A stretch of 64,000 bases of DNA from an uncultured Acetatifactor sp. (GCA_910585615.1 CAJUFO010000008.1:1-64000), one strand, 5' to 3'; counted from the stretch's first letter, positions 1-9,589 are shown. The notes: generated by a model not told the origin, from the letters alone. Translations and numbers: made by a program.

Positions 1-50
1 CCATAAAATGGGAGGTTTTTTTACGAAATATTTTTTGAGCGTCAAAGCTG

Positions 51-79
51 TTGCAAACCCTACGGGATTATGCGATAAT
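51..79 (+). promoter_or_regulatory. Promoter of the first membrane-protein gene
   Basis: TTGCAA at 51-56 and GATAAT at 74-79 are separated by 17 bases and lie 36 bases before the ATG at 115. An AAGGAG ribosome site follows. This is a good sigma-A-type match read directly from the sequence. Confidence 0.5.
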
Positions 80-114
80 GGACTCATCGGAAAACTTACG
101 AAGGAGCCAATGCC

Positions 115-546
115 ATGTATACGATCAAATCCCAAAAAGACAATGTGCTTTTGTCATTCACGGTTCTCGTGCTCCTGCTGTCGGCGGCCAGGCTTGTGGC
201 AGCGTTCTATCTGATGGCGGAGATGGAGTCGCTTGGCAGCGCGGTAGGACTCGTAGCTCTCTATGGCATCGTTCTGCTGGGCAGTATCTTTCTGCTGATC
301 CGGCTCATACGGACGCGCAGGCACAAGCTCGCCCTCCATGCAAACTACTGCGTCTATGCGCCTCTCTTCGGTGCGCCAAGGAACCTGTCCTACAGCGACC
401 TGGACAGGCTGGACATGGGCGGGAGAACCTATATCCTCTACGCAAAAGACGGAAAGAAACTTGTGACATTCGATGATTTCCACATGGAGAATGCCCACGA
501 AATCATCTCATTCCTGAAGCAGAAGGGCGTCAGGACACAGATTTAA
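115..546 (+). CDS. Small two-helix membrane protein of unknown function
   Basis: The 143-residue product has two hydrophobic helices near residues 10-32 and 43-63, then a short basic stretch and a soluble tail of about 75 residues. The tail alternates short strands and ends in a helix, which recalls the PH-like tails of small bacterial membrane proteins, but I do not recognise a named family. The ATG follows an AAGGAG site at a normal distance. It ends 17 bases before rqcH on the same strand, so the two may share a transcript. A function cannot be assigned. Confidence 0.7.
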   Translation: MYTIKSQKDNVLLSFTVLVLLLSAARLVAAFYLMAEMESLGSAVGLVALYGIVLLGSIFLLIRLIRTRRHKLALHANYCVYAPLFGAPRNLSYSDLDRLDMGGRTYILYAKDGKKLVTFDDFHMENAHEIISFLKQKGVRTQI

Positions 547-563
547 GGACGGAGGGACCCAGA

Positions 564-2342
564 ATGGCCTTTGACGGCGTGACCATAGCAAATGTGGTAT
601 CGGAACTGAAAAGAGAGCTCATGGGCGGGCGGCTCTATAAAATCGCCCAGCCCGAGCCGGACGAGCTGCTGCTCACTGTCAAGCAGCCGGACGGCACAAA
701 GAAACTGTTGATTTCCGCCCAGGCTTCCCTGCCCCTGCTCTACCTGACGAGCACAGGCAAGCCCAGCCCCATGACGGCGCCGGGCTTCTGCATGCTCCTG
801 CGCAAGCATCTGCAGAACGGCCGCATCATCGGCATATCCCAGCCGGGGCTGGAGCGCATCGTCCATATCGATATCGAGCATCTGGACGAGATGGGGGATC
901 TGCGCCGGAAGACCCTGATTGTGGAAATCATGGGGAAGCACAGCAATATCATCTTCTGTGACTGCGACGGCACGATCATCGACAGCATCAAACATGTATC
1001 CGCCGCTGTCAGCTCCCTGCGCCAGGTACTGCCGGGGAAGCCCTATTTCATTGCCGCCACCCAGGACAAACTGGATGCCCTGACTGCCGACCGGGAGGCA
1101 TTCCAGGATGTGCTTTCCGGAAAGCCCCAGGCTGTCTTTAAAGCCCTCTATGGCAGCTTTACCGGCATTTCTCCCATTCTGGCACAGGAACTGTGCTATG
1201 AGGCGGGCATTGACGGAGACCTCCCCACCGCGGCGCTGACCGACTCGGATTACGGGCATCTGTTCGATGCGTTTGCCCGCATGGTCCACGCCGTCCGGGA
1301 GGAGGACTTCTCCCCCAACATCGCTTACGCAGGTGGCAGTCCGGTAGAATTCAGCGCGCTCCCTCTGACGATGTATGGATTTGAGAGGACGGATATGGAT
1401 GCTTCCGCCCGGGACTATACAATCGCCTACAGCTCCATGTCCGCCCTGCTGGAGCATTACTATGCGGAGAAGAACATACTCACCCATATCCGCCAGAAAT
1501 CCGCGGATCTGCGCCGGATTGTGCAGACCGCCCTGGAGCGGAACGTGAAGAAATACGACCTGCAGCTGCGCCAGATGAAAGACACTGAAAAGAGGGACAC
1601 CTACCGCGTCTACGGCGAGCTGCTGAATACCTACGGCTACAGCGCCGAGCCCGGGGCGAAATCCTTCCAGGCCCTGAACTACTATACCGGCGAGACAGTG
1701 GCCATCCCCTTGGATTCCACGCTCTCCGCCATGGAGAACGCTCAGAGGTATTTCGACAAATACGGCAAGATGAAGCGCACCTACGAGGCCCTGTCCCAGT
1801 TGACCGAAGAAGTGAAGGCGGAGATTCAGCATCTGGAATCCATCTCCAACGCGCTGGACATCGCCCTGTACGAGGAGGACCTGGCCCAAATCAAGGAGGA
1901 GCTCACCCTAAGCGGCTACATCCGCCGCAAAGCCGGGAGCCGCGCCAAAAAGCAGAAGATTGCCAGCAGGCCCTTCCACTACTTGAGCAGCGACGGCTTC
2001 CATATGTATGTGGGGAAGAATAATTTCCAGAACGATGAGCTGACCTTTAAAGTCGCCACGGGCAACGACTGGTGGTTCCACGCCAAGCAGATCCCCGGCT
2101 CCCATGTAGTGGTAAAGGTGGACAATGCCCAGGAGCTGCCCGACCGCACCTTTGAGGAGGCGGCGCGCCTGGCGGCCTACTATTCTAAGGGCAGAGGGCA
2201 GGAGAAAGTGGAGATTGACTACATCCAGAAAAAGCATGTGAAGAAGCCAAATGGCGCAAAGCCCGGCTTCGTGGTCTACTATACGAATTACTCCATGGCG
2301 ATTGACAGCGACATCTCCGGTATAGAGCTGATAAACGAATAG
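564..2342 (+). CDS. rqcH: RqcH/NFACT ribosome quality control protein
   Basis: The 592-residue protein has the NFACT layout: an N-terminal NFACT-N domain (starting AFDGVTIANVVSELKREL), a central helical and coiled-coil part at about residues 290-440, and a C-terminal NFACT-R domain with the motif DWWFHAKQIPGSH near residue 503. Family members bind stalled 50S subunits carrying peptidyl-tRNA and direct C-terminal alanine tailing of the nascent chain. Older annotations call them fibronectin-binding proteins (FbpA). The length is normal for Firmicutes. A GGAGGG site precedes the ATG. The gene converges on the flippase gene downstream. Confidence 0.93.
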   Translation: MAFDGVTIANVVSELKRELMGGRLYKIAQPEPDELLLTVKQPDGTKKLLISAQASLPLLYLTSTGKPSPMTAPGFCMLLRKHLQNGRIIGISQPGLERIVHIDIEHLDEMGDLRRKTLIVEIMGKHSNIIFCDCDGTIIDSIKHVSAAVSSLRQVLPGKPYFIAATQDKLDALTADREAFQDVLSGKPQAVFKALYGSFTGISPILAQELCYEAGIDGDLPTAALTDSDYGHLFDAFARMVHAVREEDFSPNIAYAGGSPVEFSALPLTMYGFERTDMDASARDYTIAYSSMSALLEHYYAEKNILTHIRQKSADLRRIVQTALERNVKKYDLQLRQMKDTEKRDTYRVYGELLNTYGYSAEPGAKSFQALNYYTGETVAIPLDSTLSAMENAQRYFDKYGKMKRTYEALSQLTEEVKAEIQHLESISNALDIALYEEDLAQIKEELTLSGYIRRKAGSRAKKQKIASRPFHYLSSDGFHMYVGKNNFQNDELTFKVATGNDWWFHAKQIPGSHVVVKVDNAQELPDRTFEEAARLAAYYSKGRGQEKVEIDYIQKKHVKKPNGAKPGFVVYYTNYSMAIDSDISGIELINE

Positions 2343-2371
2343 GGCGGATTCCTCCGCCCTGTTCCCTTTCC
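2341..2371. terminator. Hairpin between convergent rqcH and flippase genes
   Basis: AGGGCGGA and TCCGCCCT form an 8-bp stem with a 4-base loop at 2341-2360, overlapping the rqcH stop codon. The T-rich tract after it (GTTCCCTTTCCC) is interrupted, so termination on the plus strand is plausible but not strong. Confidence 0.5.
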
Positions 2372-2373
2372 CG

Positions 2374-4035
2374 TCATTTCATCAGCTTACATCTCTTCGC
2401 CAGCTTCACCAGAACATACCCCTTCGGGAATCCCCGCAGCTCCTTCTCCGACAGCCCTCTGAACAGAAGCAGCATGACAAAATAGACACAGACCGCGATG
2501 CAGATTGCGATTACCACGGAGATTTTCGGGGAGGCCGTCAACATCAGCAGCCCCTCATACACCGCCCAGGCGATTCCGCCCATGCAGACTGAGGACAGCC
2601 CGGGAATCAGGAAGGTCTTCACGATTTCCTGCCTGTAGCCCACGGCCCTGCGCACCGCAATCTGGTTCAGCACGCAGAGACATATCGCATACAGAGTGTT
2701 TGCAATCACGATTGCATACAAATCTAAATCCGTATAAAGCAGCAACAGGATGGCGGAGGCAGTCTGCAGCGCTAGAGCCACCCCTGCATTGACGATCGGT
2801 ATGCTCACCCTGCCCAGCCCCTGCAGAATCTGTCCCGTCAGCGTGGACAGGGAGATGAAGATGATAGACAAGGACAGGGCCATCAGCAGCCCAGTGGCCA
2901 GGTTCTCTTCTTCCATGGTATTGCGGAAGAGCAGCCCCGTCACAGGCCGGGCCAGCACGCACAGGCCCACGGCACAGGGGATGGAGATGACCATAGTGCT
3001 CTTGATGGACAGGCCTATCTTCTCCCGGGCCCCCTCATAATCCGCCGATGCAGTCAGCTGGGCCACCACGGGAATCATGGCCGCGGCCATGGCCATGGCA
3101 AAGGCGGTCGGAATGTTCGATATGGTGATGGGCTGGGTCTGGAAGACGCCCCAGCGGGCGCTCAGCGCCAGTTCATCCACCTCCTTCCAGGCAGGGAGGA
3201 GCTTCAGATATATGCTGTTGTTCACCGCGCTTCCCATATTGTAAACCGCACTGCTTAAGATAAAAGGCGTCACCACCATGGTAATCATCTTGAAGACGGA
3301 TCCATAAGATTCCACGTTCCTGTGCCTGTCGCCTGCAATCCGCTTTTTGATGATGCTCCGGTTCAGCCCATAGACGCCCGCCACGAACAGCAGCGCTACC
3401 AGCACGCCGGCCCCGGTTCCCGTGGCGCTGCCGATGGCCCCGTACACGGCCCGCTCCACCTGTCCGGCCTGGTCGGCAGGCATCTCCAGGCCGCCCATCT
3501 GGCTCTTTATCAGCAGATAGGCCACGCCGATGCTCACCGCGGCATTGGAGATTTGCTCCAGAATTTGGGATACCGAGGTCTGCATCATGCTCTCATGGGC
3601 CTGGAAATAGCCCCTCAGCACCCCCAGGATGCCGTAGATGAATACCGTAGGGGCGAAGGTCCGCAGCACCGGGACCGCATTCTCCGACACGAACATCCCT
3701 GCGCCGAAGTACAGCACCAGGCTGGCCACGCCCCCCACCGCCAGCACATAGCCGATGGCTCCCAGGAAAATCCGGTGGGCATTGCGGTACTCCTTTACGG
3801 CCAGCTTCTGGGCAATGACCTTGGACATTGCGGAGGGGATGCTGTAAGAGGACACCATCAAAATAATCGTATAATAATTATACGCTGAGTTATAGTATCC
3901 CATCCCCAGCGCCCCCACGATATTGTACAAAGGGCTCCTGTAAAGGAGCCCGATGATTCTGCTAATAATCCCGGCTGCCGCCAGAATCCCCGCCTGCACG
4001 ATGAAATCGTTGGTTCTTTCTTTCCTACCCGACAT
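2374..4035 (-). CDS. SpoVB/MurJ-like polysaccharide flippase
   Basis: The 553-residue protein is almost wholly hydrophobic, with about 14 membrane helices, and belongs to the MOP (MATE/MurJ/Wzx) exporter superfamily. Its N-terminal segment (IVQAGILAAAGIISRIIGLLYR) is the usual start of the SpoVB/putative-flippase branch. Such proteins move lipid-linked sugars or lipid II across the membrane. Clostridia carry several paralogues, so assignment to lipid II or sporulation cortex is uncertain. The gene starts 4 bases after the glgA stop, so it is probably translated from the same message. Confidence 0.85.
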   Translation of the reverse strand: MSGRKERTNDFIVQAGILAAAGIISRIIGLLYRSPLYNIVGALGMGYYNSAYNYYTIILMVSSYSIPSAMSKVIAQKLAVKEYRNAHRIFLGAIGYVLAVGGVASLVLYFGAGMFVSENAVPVLRTFAPTVFIYGILGVLRGYFQAHESMMQTSVSQILEQISNAAVSIGVAYLLIKSQMGGLEMPADQAGQVERAVYGAIGSATGTGAGVLVALLFVAGVYGLNRSIIKKRIAGDRHRNVESYGSVFKMITMVVTPFILSSAVYNMGSAVNNSIYLKLLPAWKEVDELALSARWGVFQTQPITISNIPTAFAMAMAAAMIPVVAQLTASADYEGAREKIGLSIKSTMVISIPCAVGLCVLARPVTGLLFRNTMEEENLATGLLMALSLSIIFISLSTLTGQILQGLGRVSIPIVNAGVALALQTASAILLLLYTDLDLYAIVIANTLYAICLCVLNQIAVRRAVGYRQEIVKTFLIPGLSSVCMGGIAWAVYEGLLMLTASPKISVVIAICIAVCVYFVMLLLFRGLSEKELRGFPKGYVLVKLAKRCKLMK

Positions 4036-4039
4036 ATCC

Positions 4040-5485
4040 TTAACCTATCAGCCAATCGTACATTTCCTGATACTTCCTGGCAGATACATGCCAGGAGAAA
4101 TCCGCTGCCATGGCCCTGTCGACCAGCTTGTTCCATTCACGCTTCTTATCATAATAGATATGCTCCGCATACCGGATTGTATTCAGCATTTCATGGGCAT
4201 TGTAATTGGTAAAGCTAAAGCCGGTGCCGGTGCTTTCGTACTCATTGTAGGGCTGAACCGTATCCTTCAGGCCGCCTGTCTCCCGGACGATGGGGATGGT
4301 CCCGTAGCGCAGCGCCATGAGCTGGCTTAAGCCGCAGGGCTCGAACAGGGAGGGCATGAGGAACGCGTCGCAGGAAGCGTAAATCTTGTGGGACAGAGGA
4401 TCGGAATAGTAGATATTGGCCGACACCTTGTCGCTGTACTTCCAGTCGAAATGGCGGAACATGTTCTCGTAGCGGGGATCGCCGGTCCCCAGCACCACCA
4501 GCTGGATATCATCCTGGCAGAGCTCATCCATGATGTATGCGATTAGGTCGAAGCCCTTCTGGTCCGTGAGCCTGGACACCACGCCGATCATCATCTTCTT
4601 ATCGTTCTGGGCCAGCCCCAGCTCCTGCTGCAGGGCGCGCTTATTCTTTACCTTCTCCTTGCGGAAGTTCACTGCGTTGTAAGGGTTCACGATATGCTGG
4701 TCTGTCTCCGGGTTGAAGTCCGCATAGTCGATGCCGTTGACGATGCCCCTAAGGTCTCCGCTGCGCGCCCGCAGCAGGCCGTCTAAGCCCTCGCCATAGA
4801 AAGGGGTCTTGATTTCCTCCGCGTAGGTGTCGCTGACCGTAGTCACCGCATCCGCGTAGACGATGCCACCCTTTAAGAGGTTGGCGTCCTTGTAGGCCTC
4901 CAGCTTGTCCGCGGCGAAGAAGTAATCCGACAGGCCGGTGATGCTGCGCACGGTCTTGATATCCCACTTCCCCTGGAACTTCAGGTTATGGATGGTGATG
5001 ACGGACTTCATGCTGCTGAAGAACTCCCCGCCCCGGAACCGCTCTTTCATATAGACCGGAATCAGGCCTGTCTGCCAGTCATGGCAGTGCACCACATCCG
5101 GCCGGAAGTCCACTACGGGCAGCGCAGAGAGCACCGCCTTGGAGAAGTACGCGTAGCGCTCAATCTCCCACCTGGGGTCGTCCGTGTAGACCTTGTCCCC
5201 GCTGAAGTAGTATTCGTTATCGATAAAGTAATAGTGTACGCCCTCTTCCTCTGCCTCGAAGATTCCCACATAGACGCTCTTCCAGTTGAAGTCCATGTAG
5301 AAATGGGTCACATATCTCATCTTGTCCTTCATCTGCTGCTTCATGCAGGCGTACTTCGGAATCATGACCCTTACGTCAAAATACTGCTTGTCGATACATT
5401 TCGGCAGGGATCCCACTACATCGGCCAGGCCGCCGGTCTTGATAAAAGGGACTCCCTCCGATGCCGCAAAAAGAATTTTTTTCAT
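4040..5485 (-). CDS. glgA: Glycogen synthase (ADP-glucose type)
   Basis: The 481-residue GT5 glycosyltransferase has the N-terminal ADP-glucose motif KTGGLADV at residues 16-23 and the C-terminal PSLFEPCGLSQL region near residue 380, which holds the conserved acidic residue of GT-B enzymes. It extends alpha-1,4-glucan chains from ADP-glucose. Its length is typical. No other glycogen gene (glgC, glgD, glgB) is in the window, so it is separated from the usual operon. The flippase gene follows within 4 bases. Confidence 0.95.
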   Translation of the reverse strand: MKKILFAASEGVPFIKTGGLADVVGSLPKCIDKQYFDVRVMIPKYACMKQQMKDKMRYVTHFYMDFNWKSVYVGIFEAEEEGVHYYFIDNEYYFSGDKVYTDDPRWEIERYAYFSKAVLSALPVVDFRPDVVHCHDWQTGLIPVYMKERFRGGEFFSSMKSVITIHNLKFQGKWDIKTVRSITGLSDYFFAADKLEAYKDANLLKGGIVYADAVTTVSDTYAEEIKTPFYGEGLDGLLRARSGDLRGIVNGIDYADFNPETDQHIVNPYNAVNFRKEKVKNKRALQQELGLAQNDKKMMIGVVSRLTDQKGFDLIAYIMDELCQDDIQLVVLGTGDPRYENMFRHFDWKYSDKVSANIYYSDPLSHKIYASCDAFLMPSLFEPCGLSQLMALRYGTIPIVRETGGLKDTVQPYNEYESTGTGFSFTNYNAHEMLNTIRYAEHIYYDKKREWNKLVDRAMAADFSWHVSARKYQEMYDWLIG

Positions 5486-5589
5486 CGGAAAACCTCCACT
5501 GTTATAGTTGCTTTAAAAACCCCAGTTTCATTATACAACAATATCCGTTCAGTGGAAAGCCTTTTCTCACCAACATTCCCAAAAATATC

Positions 5590-6114
5590 CTATTTCGTCC
5601 GGTAGGAGAGCCTTATCCTGTCCGCAATCAGGGCGATGAATTCCGAATTCGTGGGTTTCCCCTTGCCAGTGTCGATGGTATAGCCGAAGAGCGCGTCCAG
5701 CGTCTCCATCTTCCCTCTGCTCCAGGCCACCTCTATGGCATGGCGGATGGCCCGCTCCACACGGCTGGGCGTAGTCTGGAACCGCTTCGCTATGGTGGGA
5801 TAGAGAATCTTGGTGATGGAGCTGATCATGGCCGGATCGTCCACGGACATCATGATGGCCTCCCTCAGATACTGGTATCCTTTGATATGTGCAGGGACTC
5901 CTATCTCATGTATCATATCCGTCACATCCTGTTCCAGATTCCGCAGCACCTCCGGTGTCTTCGGCAGCTCCTGCGGCGCGTTCTTGTTGACAGGGCCTTT
6001 TCCGGATGGCACCGTAATCATAATCTGGAATTCTTTGTCCCCATTCATCAAATCGCCCAGAATCCTGTATATCTTCTCGTTGTCCTTTGTAGCTGTGATG
6101 TTCAGCTGTTCCAT
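5590..6114 (-). CDS. Spo0A-like DNA-binding domain without a receiver
   Basis: The 174-residue product matches the C-terminal (sigma-A-contacting, DNA-binding) domain of the sporulation regulator Spo0[17 protein letters not shown] at residues 72-87 and the recognition-helix region [13 protein letters not shown] at 115-127. The usual N-terminal phosphoacceptor receiver of about 120 residues is absent; instead there are about 60 residues of unclear fold. The ATG has a good GGAGG site and its own promoter, so this is not a truncated reading of a longer gene. It may act without phosphorylation, or by competing for Spo0A sites. The DNA-binding role is well supported; the regulon is unknown. Confidence 0.85.
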   Translation of the reverse strand: MEQLNITATKDNEKIYRILGDLMNGDKEFQIMITVPSGKGPVNKNAPQELPKTPEVLRNLEQDVTDMIHEIGVPAHIKGYQYLREAIMMSVDDPAMISSITKILYPTIAKRFQTTPSRVERAIRHAIEVAWSRGKMETLDALFGYTIDTGKGKPTNSEFIALIADRIRLSYRTK

Positions 6115-6128
6115 TTCCTACCTCCTCG

Positions 6129-6138
6129 CGAAATTTCG
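6129..6138. promoter_or_regulatory. Palindrome in the leader of the Spo0A-like gene
   Basis: CGAAATTTCG is a perfect 10-base palindrome just upstream of the ribosome site of the Spo0A-like gene. It could be an operator or part of a leader hairpin; no binding protein can be named. Confidence 0.25.
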
Positions 6139-6188
6139 TGGACTTTTTTTGTTCTCGCGTTACAAATTGTCTAAATTCGTCCTTTCCC

Positions 6189-6218
6189 ATTATAAAAGAG
6201 AACCCTTTGTTACAGCAA
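6189..6218 (-). promoter_or_regulatory. Promoter of the Spo0A-like gene
   Basis: On the minus strand TTGCTG (6213-6218) and TATAAT (6189-6194) are separated by 18 bases and point at the gene starting at 6114. The rest of the AT-rich 6115-6452 gap holds this promoter, the divergent holA promoter and no gene. Confidence 0.5.
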
Positions 6219-6376
6219 CCGATATTCATCGCAATATTCGGAAGAACGTGTAAAATATATGCAATATAACAGCTATCTCAACGGCGTTTTCCAAAAAGAA
6301 ATCAAAAAATCCATAATAATTATAATTTCCGAAATTGTTTTGTTATTCCGATAAAATCCGACTTTTTAATTTGTGC

Positions 6377-6406
6377 TTGACAGCTTGGCAATAGAAAGGG
6401 CACAAT
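6377..6406 (+). promoter_or_regulatory. Promoter of holA
   Basis: TTGACA (6377-6382) and CACAAT (6401-6406) are 18 bases apart and lie about 47 bases before the holA ATG. The -35 box is perfect, the -10 box is a 4 of 6 match. Confidence 0.45.
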
Positions 6407-6452
6407 AAGAGTGTATAAAAAATTGCAGTGATTTCAGGGAAGAGCGCGTGAC

Positions 6453-7433
6453 ATGAAACAAATCAATGAAGACATCAGACAGCAGCATTTCAGGCAGGTC
6501 TATCTCCTGTACGGTCAGGAACGGTATCTGCGCAGACAATATCGGGACAAGCTCCAAAAGGCACTCTGCCAGGAGGGGGACACCATGAACACCCATTTCT
6601 TCGAGGGCAAGGACGTATCGGTGGAGGAAATCGTGGATCTGGCGGAGACCCTGCCTTTTTTTGCCGACAGACGTACCATATTCATCACGGACAGCGGCCT
6701 GTTCAAGTCCGGCGGGGAGAAAATGGCGGAATATCTGTCGAATCCCAGCGAGTCCGCCTACTTCGTCTTCACGGAGAGCGAGGTGGACAAGCGCAGCAAG
6801 CTGTACAAGGCCGTCCAGAGCAAGGGCTACGCGGCGGAATTCGCCGAGCAGGATGAGCGCACCCTGGCGCGCTGGGCGGCAGGCATCCTGGGCAGGGAGA
6901 ATCTGCGAATCACGGAAAACACGGTACAGCTCTTCCTAGGAAAGACCGGCACGGATATGGAGAACATCCAGATGGAGCTGGAGAAGCTCATCTGCTACTG
7001 CATGGGGCGGGAGGTGGTCACGGAAGAAGACGTGGAGGCGGTGTGCACCGTGCGCATCTCAAACCATATCTTCGACATGATAAATGCCATCGCCGCCGGG
7101 CAGCAGAGGCAGGCCCTGGAGCTGTACTATGACCTGCTGGCCCTGAAGGAGCCGCCCATGCGCATCCTGTTCCTCATAGCCAGGCAGTGCAACATGCTGC
7201 TCCAGGTGAAGGAGCTCGCCGCAAAGGGGTTCGACAGCCGGACGATTGCTTCCAAAATCGGCGTGCCGCCCTTTGTGGCCGGAAAATACTTAGGCCAGGC
7301 AGCGAAATTCAGGCCCGCCGCCCTGCGAGGCGCCGTGGAGAAATGCGTGGAGGCCGAGGAGGCCGTGAAGACCGGGCGGCTGAACGACAGGATGAGCGTA
7401 GAGATATTGATATTGTCGGTGCTGCAGCCATGA
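6453..7433 (+). CDS. holA: DNA polymerase III delta subunit
   Basis: The 326-residue protein begins with the HolA signature YLLYGQERYLRRQYRDKL at about residues 17-34, the helix of the family that contacts and opens the beta clamp, and continues with the non-ATPase AAA+-like and collar domains. It is the wrench subunit of the clamp loader that places the sliding clamp on DNA. The length is normal. The gene is single, with its own promoter and a strong bidirectional terminator after it. Confidence 0.93.
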   Translation: MKQINEDIRQQHFRQVYLLYGQERYLRRQYRDKLQKALCQEGDTMNTHFFEGKDVSVEEIVDLAETLPFFADRRTIFITDSGLFKSGGEKMAEYLSNPSESAYFVFTESEVDKRSKLYKAVQSKGYAAEFAEQDERTLARWAAGILGRENLRITENTVQLFLGKTGTDMENIQMELEKLICYCMGREVVTEEDVEAVCTVRISNHIFDMINAIAAGQQRQALELYYDLLALKEPPMRILFLIARQCNMLLQVKELAAKGFDSRTIASKIGVPPFVAGKYLGQAAKFRPAALRGAVEKCVEAEEAVKTGRLNDRMSVEILILSVLQP

Positions 7434-7446
7434 ATCGCAATGTCAT

Positions 7447-7484
7447 AAAGGGGCTGCCGTGTATGTACGGCAGCCCCTTTTCCT
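7447..7484. terminator. Bidirectional terminator after holA
   Basis: AAAGGGGCTGCCG (7447-7459) and CGGCAGCCCCTTT (7468-7480) form a 13-bp perfect stem with an 8-base loop, flanked by A and T tracts on both sides. It lies between convergent holA and the isomerase-like gene and can end both transcripts. Confidence 0.85.
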
Positions 7485-7508
7485 TTCATTTTCCTGTCAT
7501 CTTCCATC

Positions 7509-8291
7509 TCAATCCTTCAGCATCAGATTGCGGAAGTACTGGATGGTAAAATCGATTCCCTTCTCGCCCAGCTCTCCCGACCAGTTGGCGGAGTGGGGCT
7601 CAATGCTCAGGCACTTGTCGTAGCCCTTGGCGTAGAGGATGGCCAGGAACGCGCCCCAGTTGGTCTGATCCAGGCCCGCAGGGGGATCGTCGTAGCGCTC
7701 GCCTCCTATAATCAGGGAGCCCTTCAGGTGGACATGGAGGAAACGGTCGCCCCAGTCCTTGGTCTCCTGCAGGTAGTCCCCGCCCGCGTAGATGCAGTGG
7801 GAGGGATCGTACTTGATGTACAAGTCCTTTAAGTATCCCATGATGACGGTGTACGCCATGGGGTCGCAGACGAAGTTGTTCCAGCGGCAGTTGTACACCG
7901 CTATCTTCACGCCCTTCTCCGCGCCGTGGGCAATCAGCTTCTCGAAATAGGAGATGGCCAGCCCGCAGTTCTCATAGTAGGACAGCTCCTCCACCAGGTT
8001 GCAGCCGGTGATGTACACGCCGCACTCCAGCTTTGCCGCCGCGTCGATCAGCTTATATTCCAGTTCCAGCTCCTCTTCGCGGATGCCGTCCCTGCAGATT
8101 CGGTCGCTGCCCCATCTGCCTACGGCGCCGATGGGCATCTGGTACTTTACGCTCCTGTCACGGATGGCGTCCACATTGTCCAGGAATTCCTGGGCCCTGT
8201 CGTTCACGTCCAGCTCGATGAAGGCCATACCGCGCTCTTTCGCGCTCTGGAAATCCTTCTCCTCGAACCATGCTATTCTTCCAAGCTTCAT
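7509..8291 (-). CDS. TIM-barrel sugar isomerase/epimerase-like protein
   Basis: The product of 260 residues belongs to the xylose isomerase-like TIM-barrel (AP endonuclease family 2) group. It shows the expected metal-site segments: YDPSHCIYAG, FLHVHLKGS and a terminal SIEPHSANWSG. I start it at the ATG at 8291, which has an AGAAAGG site; upstream in-frame residues lack one. Members act on keto-sugars, inosose or 3-oxo-glycosides. It is the last gene of a cluster with two dehydrogenases and two other barrel proteins. The substrate is unknown. Confidence 0.8.
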   Translation of the reverse strand: MKLGRIAWFEEKDFQSAKERGMAFIELDVNDRAQEFLDNVDAIRDRSVKYQMPIGAVGRWGSDRICRDGIREEELELEYKLIDAAAKLECGVYITGCNLVEELSYYENCGLAISYFEKLIAHGAEKGVKIAVYNCRWNNFVCDPMAYTVIMGYLKDLYIKYDPSHCIYAGGDYLQETKDWGDRFLHVHLKGSLIIGGERYDDPPAGLDQTNWGAFLAILYAKGYDKCLSIEPHSANWSGELGEKGIDFTIQYFRNLMLKD

Positions 8292-8323
8292 ACGATTTGC
8301 CTTTCTGCTCTCTGCTAAAAATA

Positions 8324-9403
8324 TCAATCAAAAAATACGGGCTTCCCGCTCTTGCCGGATTCATAGATTGCCTCCAGAATCTGGGTCACGACCATGGCCT
8401 GCCTAGGCTCCACGGTCAGGGGCTCGCCGTTCACGATGGCATTGTAGAACACCCTCTGCTCCACGTCCTCGGGCGCTTCCGAAATCCCGTCATAGAACGC
8501 TGCTCCGCCGGCTGCCAGGGCGGGCTTCTCCACACACTGTTTGCCATACTTGACGCTGTTGATGCGAAGGCCGTCCAGCATGTCGGCCCCTGCCTTGGTG
8601 CCGCACAGGGAGGTCTTGGCCTCATTGGTGTCCAGGCTGTTCAGCGCCCAGGAGGACTCCAGGACGATGGTGGCGCCATTCTTCATCTTGATGAAGCCGA
8701 AGGCGGAATCCTCTACGGTATAGATCTCCGGATCCCAGTCGCCCCAGGCATTGCCGGTATCGCCCTTCTGGTCCGCAAGCTTGCGGTACACGGAGCCCAC
8801 CACCATCTCAGGCTCATAGTTCTCCATCATCCACAGGGTCAAATCCAGCGCATGGGTGCCGATGTCAATCAACGGCCCGCCGCCCTGCTTCTCCGCATCC
8901 AGGAACACGCCCCAGGTGGGAACGGCTCTCCTGCGGATGGCATGGGCCTTGGCATAGTAGATTTCTCCCAGGTCACCGTTCTGGATCGCTTTCTTCAGGT
9001 AAGCAGAGTCCCCGCGATAGCGGCTCTGATAGCCGATGGTAAGGACTTTGCCGGTGCGCTCGGCGGTCTCCACCATCTGCCTGGCCTCGGCGTAGGTCTT
9101 GGCCATGGGCTTCTCGCACATGACGTTCTTCCCCGCTTCCATGGCGGCGATGCTCACGGGGGCATGTACGCTGTTGGGGGTCAGCACGTACACGGCCTCG
9201 ATGTCTTCCTTCAGCAGGTCATTGTAATCGGTGTACACCTTGGAGTCCTCTGTGCCGTACTCCTCCTTGGCCTTCTGGGCCCTTTCCTCAATCAGGTCGC
9301 AGAACGCCACGAACTCGAAGTTCCCGTTCCGCTTCATTGCGGGGAGATGCTTTCCGTTGGCGATCCCGCCGCAGCCTACGATTCCTACTCTTAATTTCCT
9401 CAT
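8324..9403 (-). CDS. Gfo/Idh/MocA family dehydrogenase (first)
   Basis: The 359-residue protein has an N-terminal Rossmann fold (VGIVGCGGIANGKHLPA), the family motif CEKPMAKT with the catalytic lysine, and the substrate-domain signature GGGPLIDIGTHALDL. It should oxidise or reduce a sugar or polyol with NAD(P). The start at 9403 is set by an AAGGAGGA site 9 bases upstream; the frame stays open for another 54 codons without conserved residues. It is flanked by barrel isomerase-like genes on the same strand. Confidence 0.88.
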   Translation of the reverse strand: MRKLRVGIVGCGGIANGKHLPAMKRNGNFEFVAFCDLIEERAQKAKEEYGTEDSKVYTDYNDLLKEDIEAVYVLTPNSVHAPVSIAAMEAGKNVMCEKPMAKTYAEARQMVETAERTGKVLTIGYQSRYRGDSAYLKKAIQNGDLGEIYYAKAHAIRRRAVPTWGVFLDAEKQGGGPLIDIGTHALDLTLWMMENYEPEMVVGSVYRKLADQKGDTGNAWGDWDPEIYTVEDSAFGFIKMKNGATIVLESSWALNSLDTNEAKTSLCGTKAGADMLDGLRINSVKYGKQCVEKPALAAGGAAFYDGISEAPEDVEQRVFYNAIVNGEPLTVEPRQAMVVTQILEAIYESGKSGKPVFFD

Positions 9404-9589
9404 GCTCTTAAGTCCTCCTTGTTTTATGCTCCGCGCCTGTTCCTGCCCGTTCTGCATCCGAGCAGGCAGGCGCTTCCTCTCTGCCTTCTGCCGTATCTGT
9501 CCCGGCCTTTTTGCAAGGCATCCGGCCTTCCCGGTTCTGACGGCGGTAAGTTCTGCCCCGACCAAACCGGATTCCTGGGGCCGATTCCC

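Noticed and set aside
543..1889. A minus-strand open frame opposite rqcH
   Set aside because: No family features and no ribosome site; rqcH on the plus strand is well supported.
9404..9589. Gap between the first dehydrogenase and the second barrel gene
   Set aside because: I looked for a promoter, terminator or small gene and saw none that could be defended.
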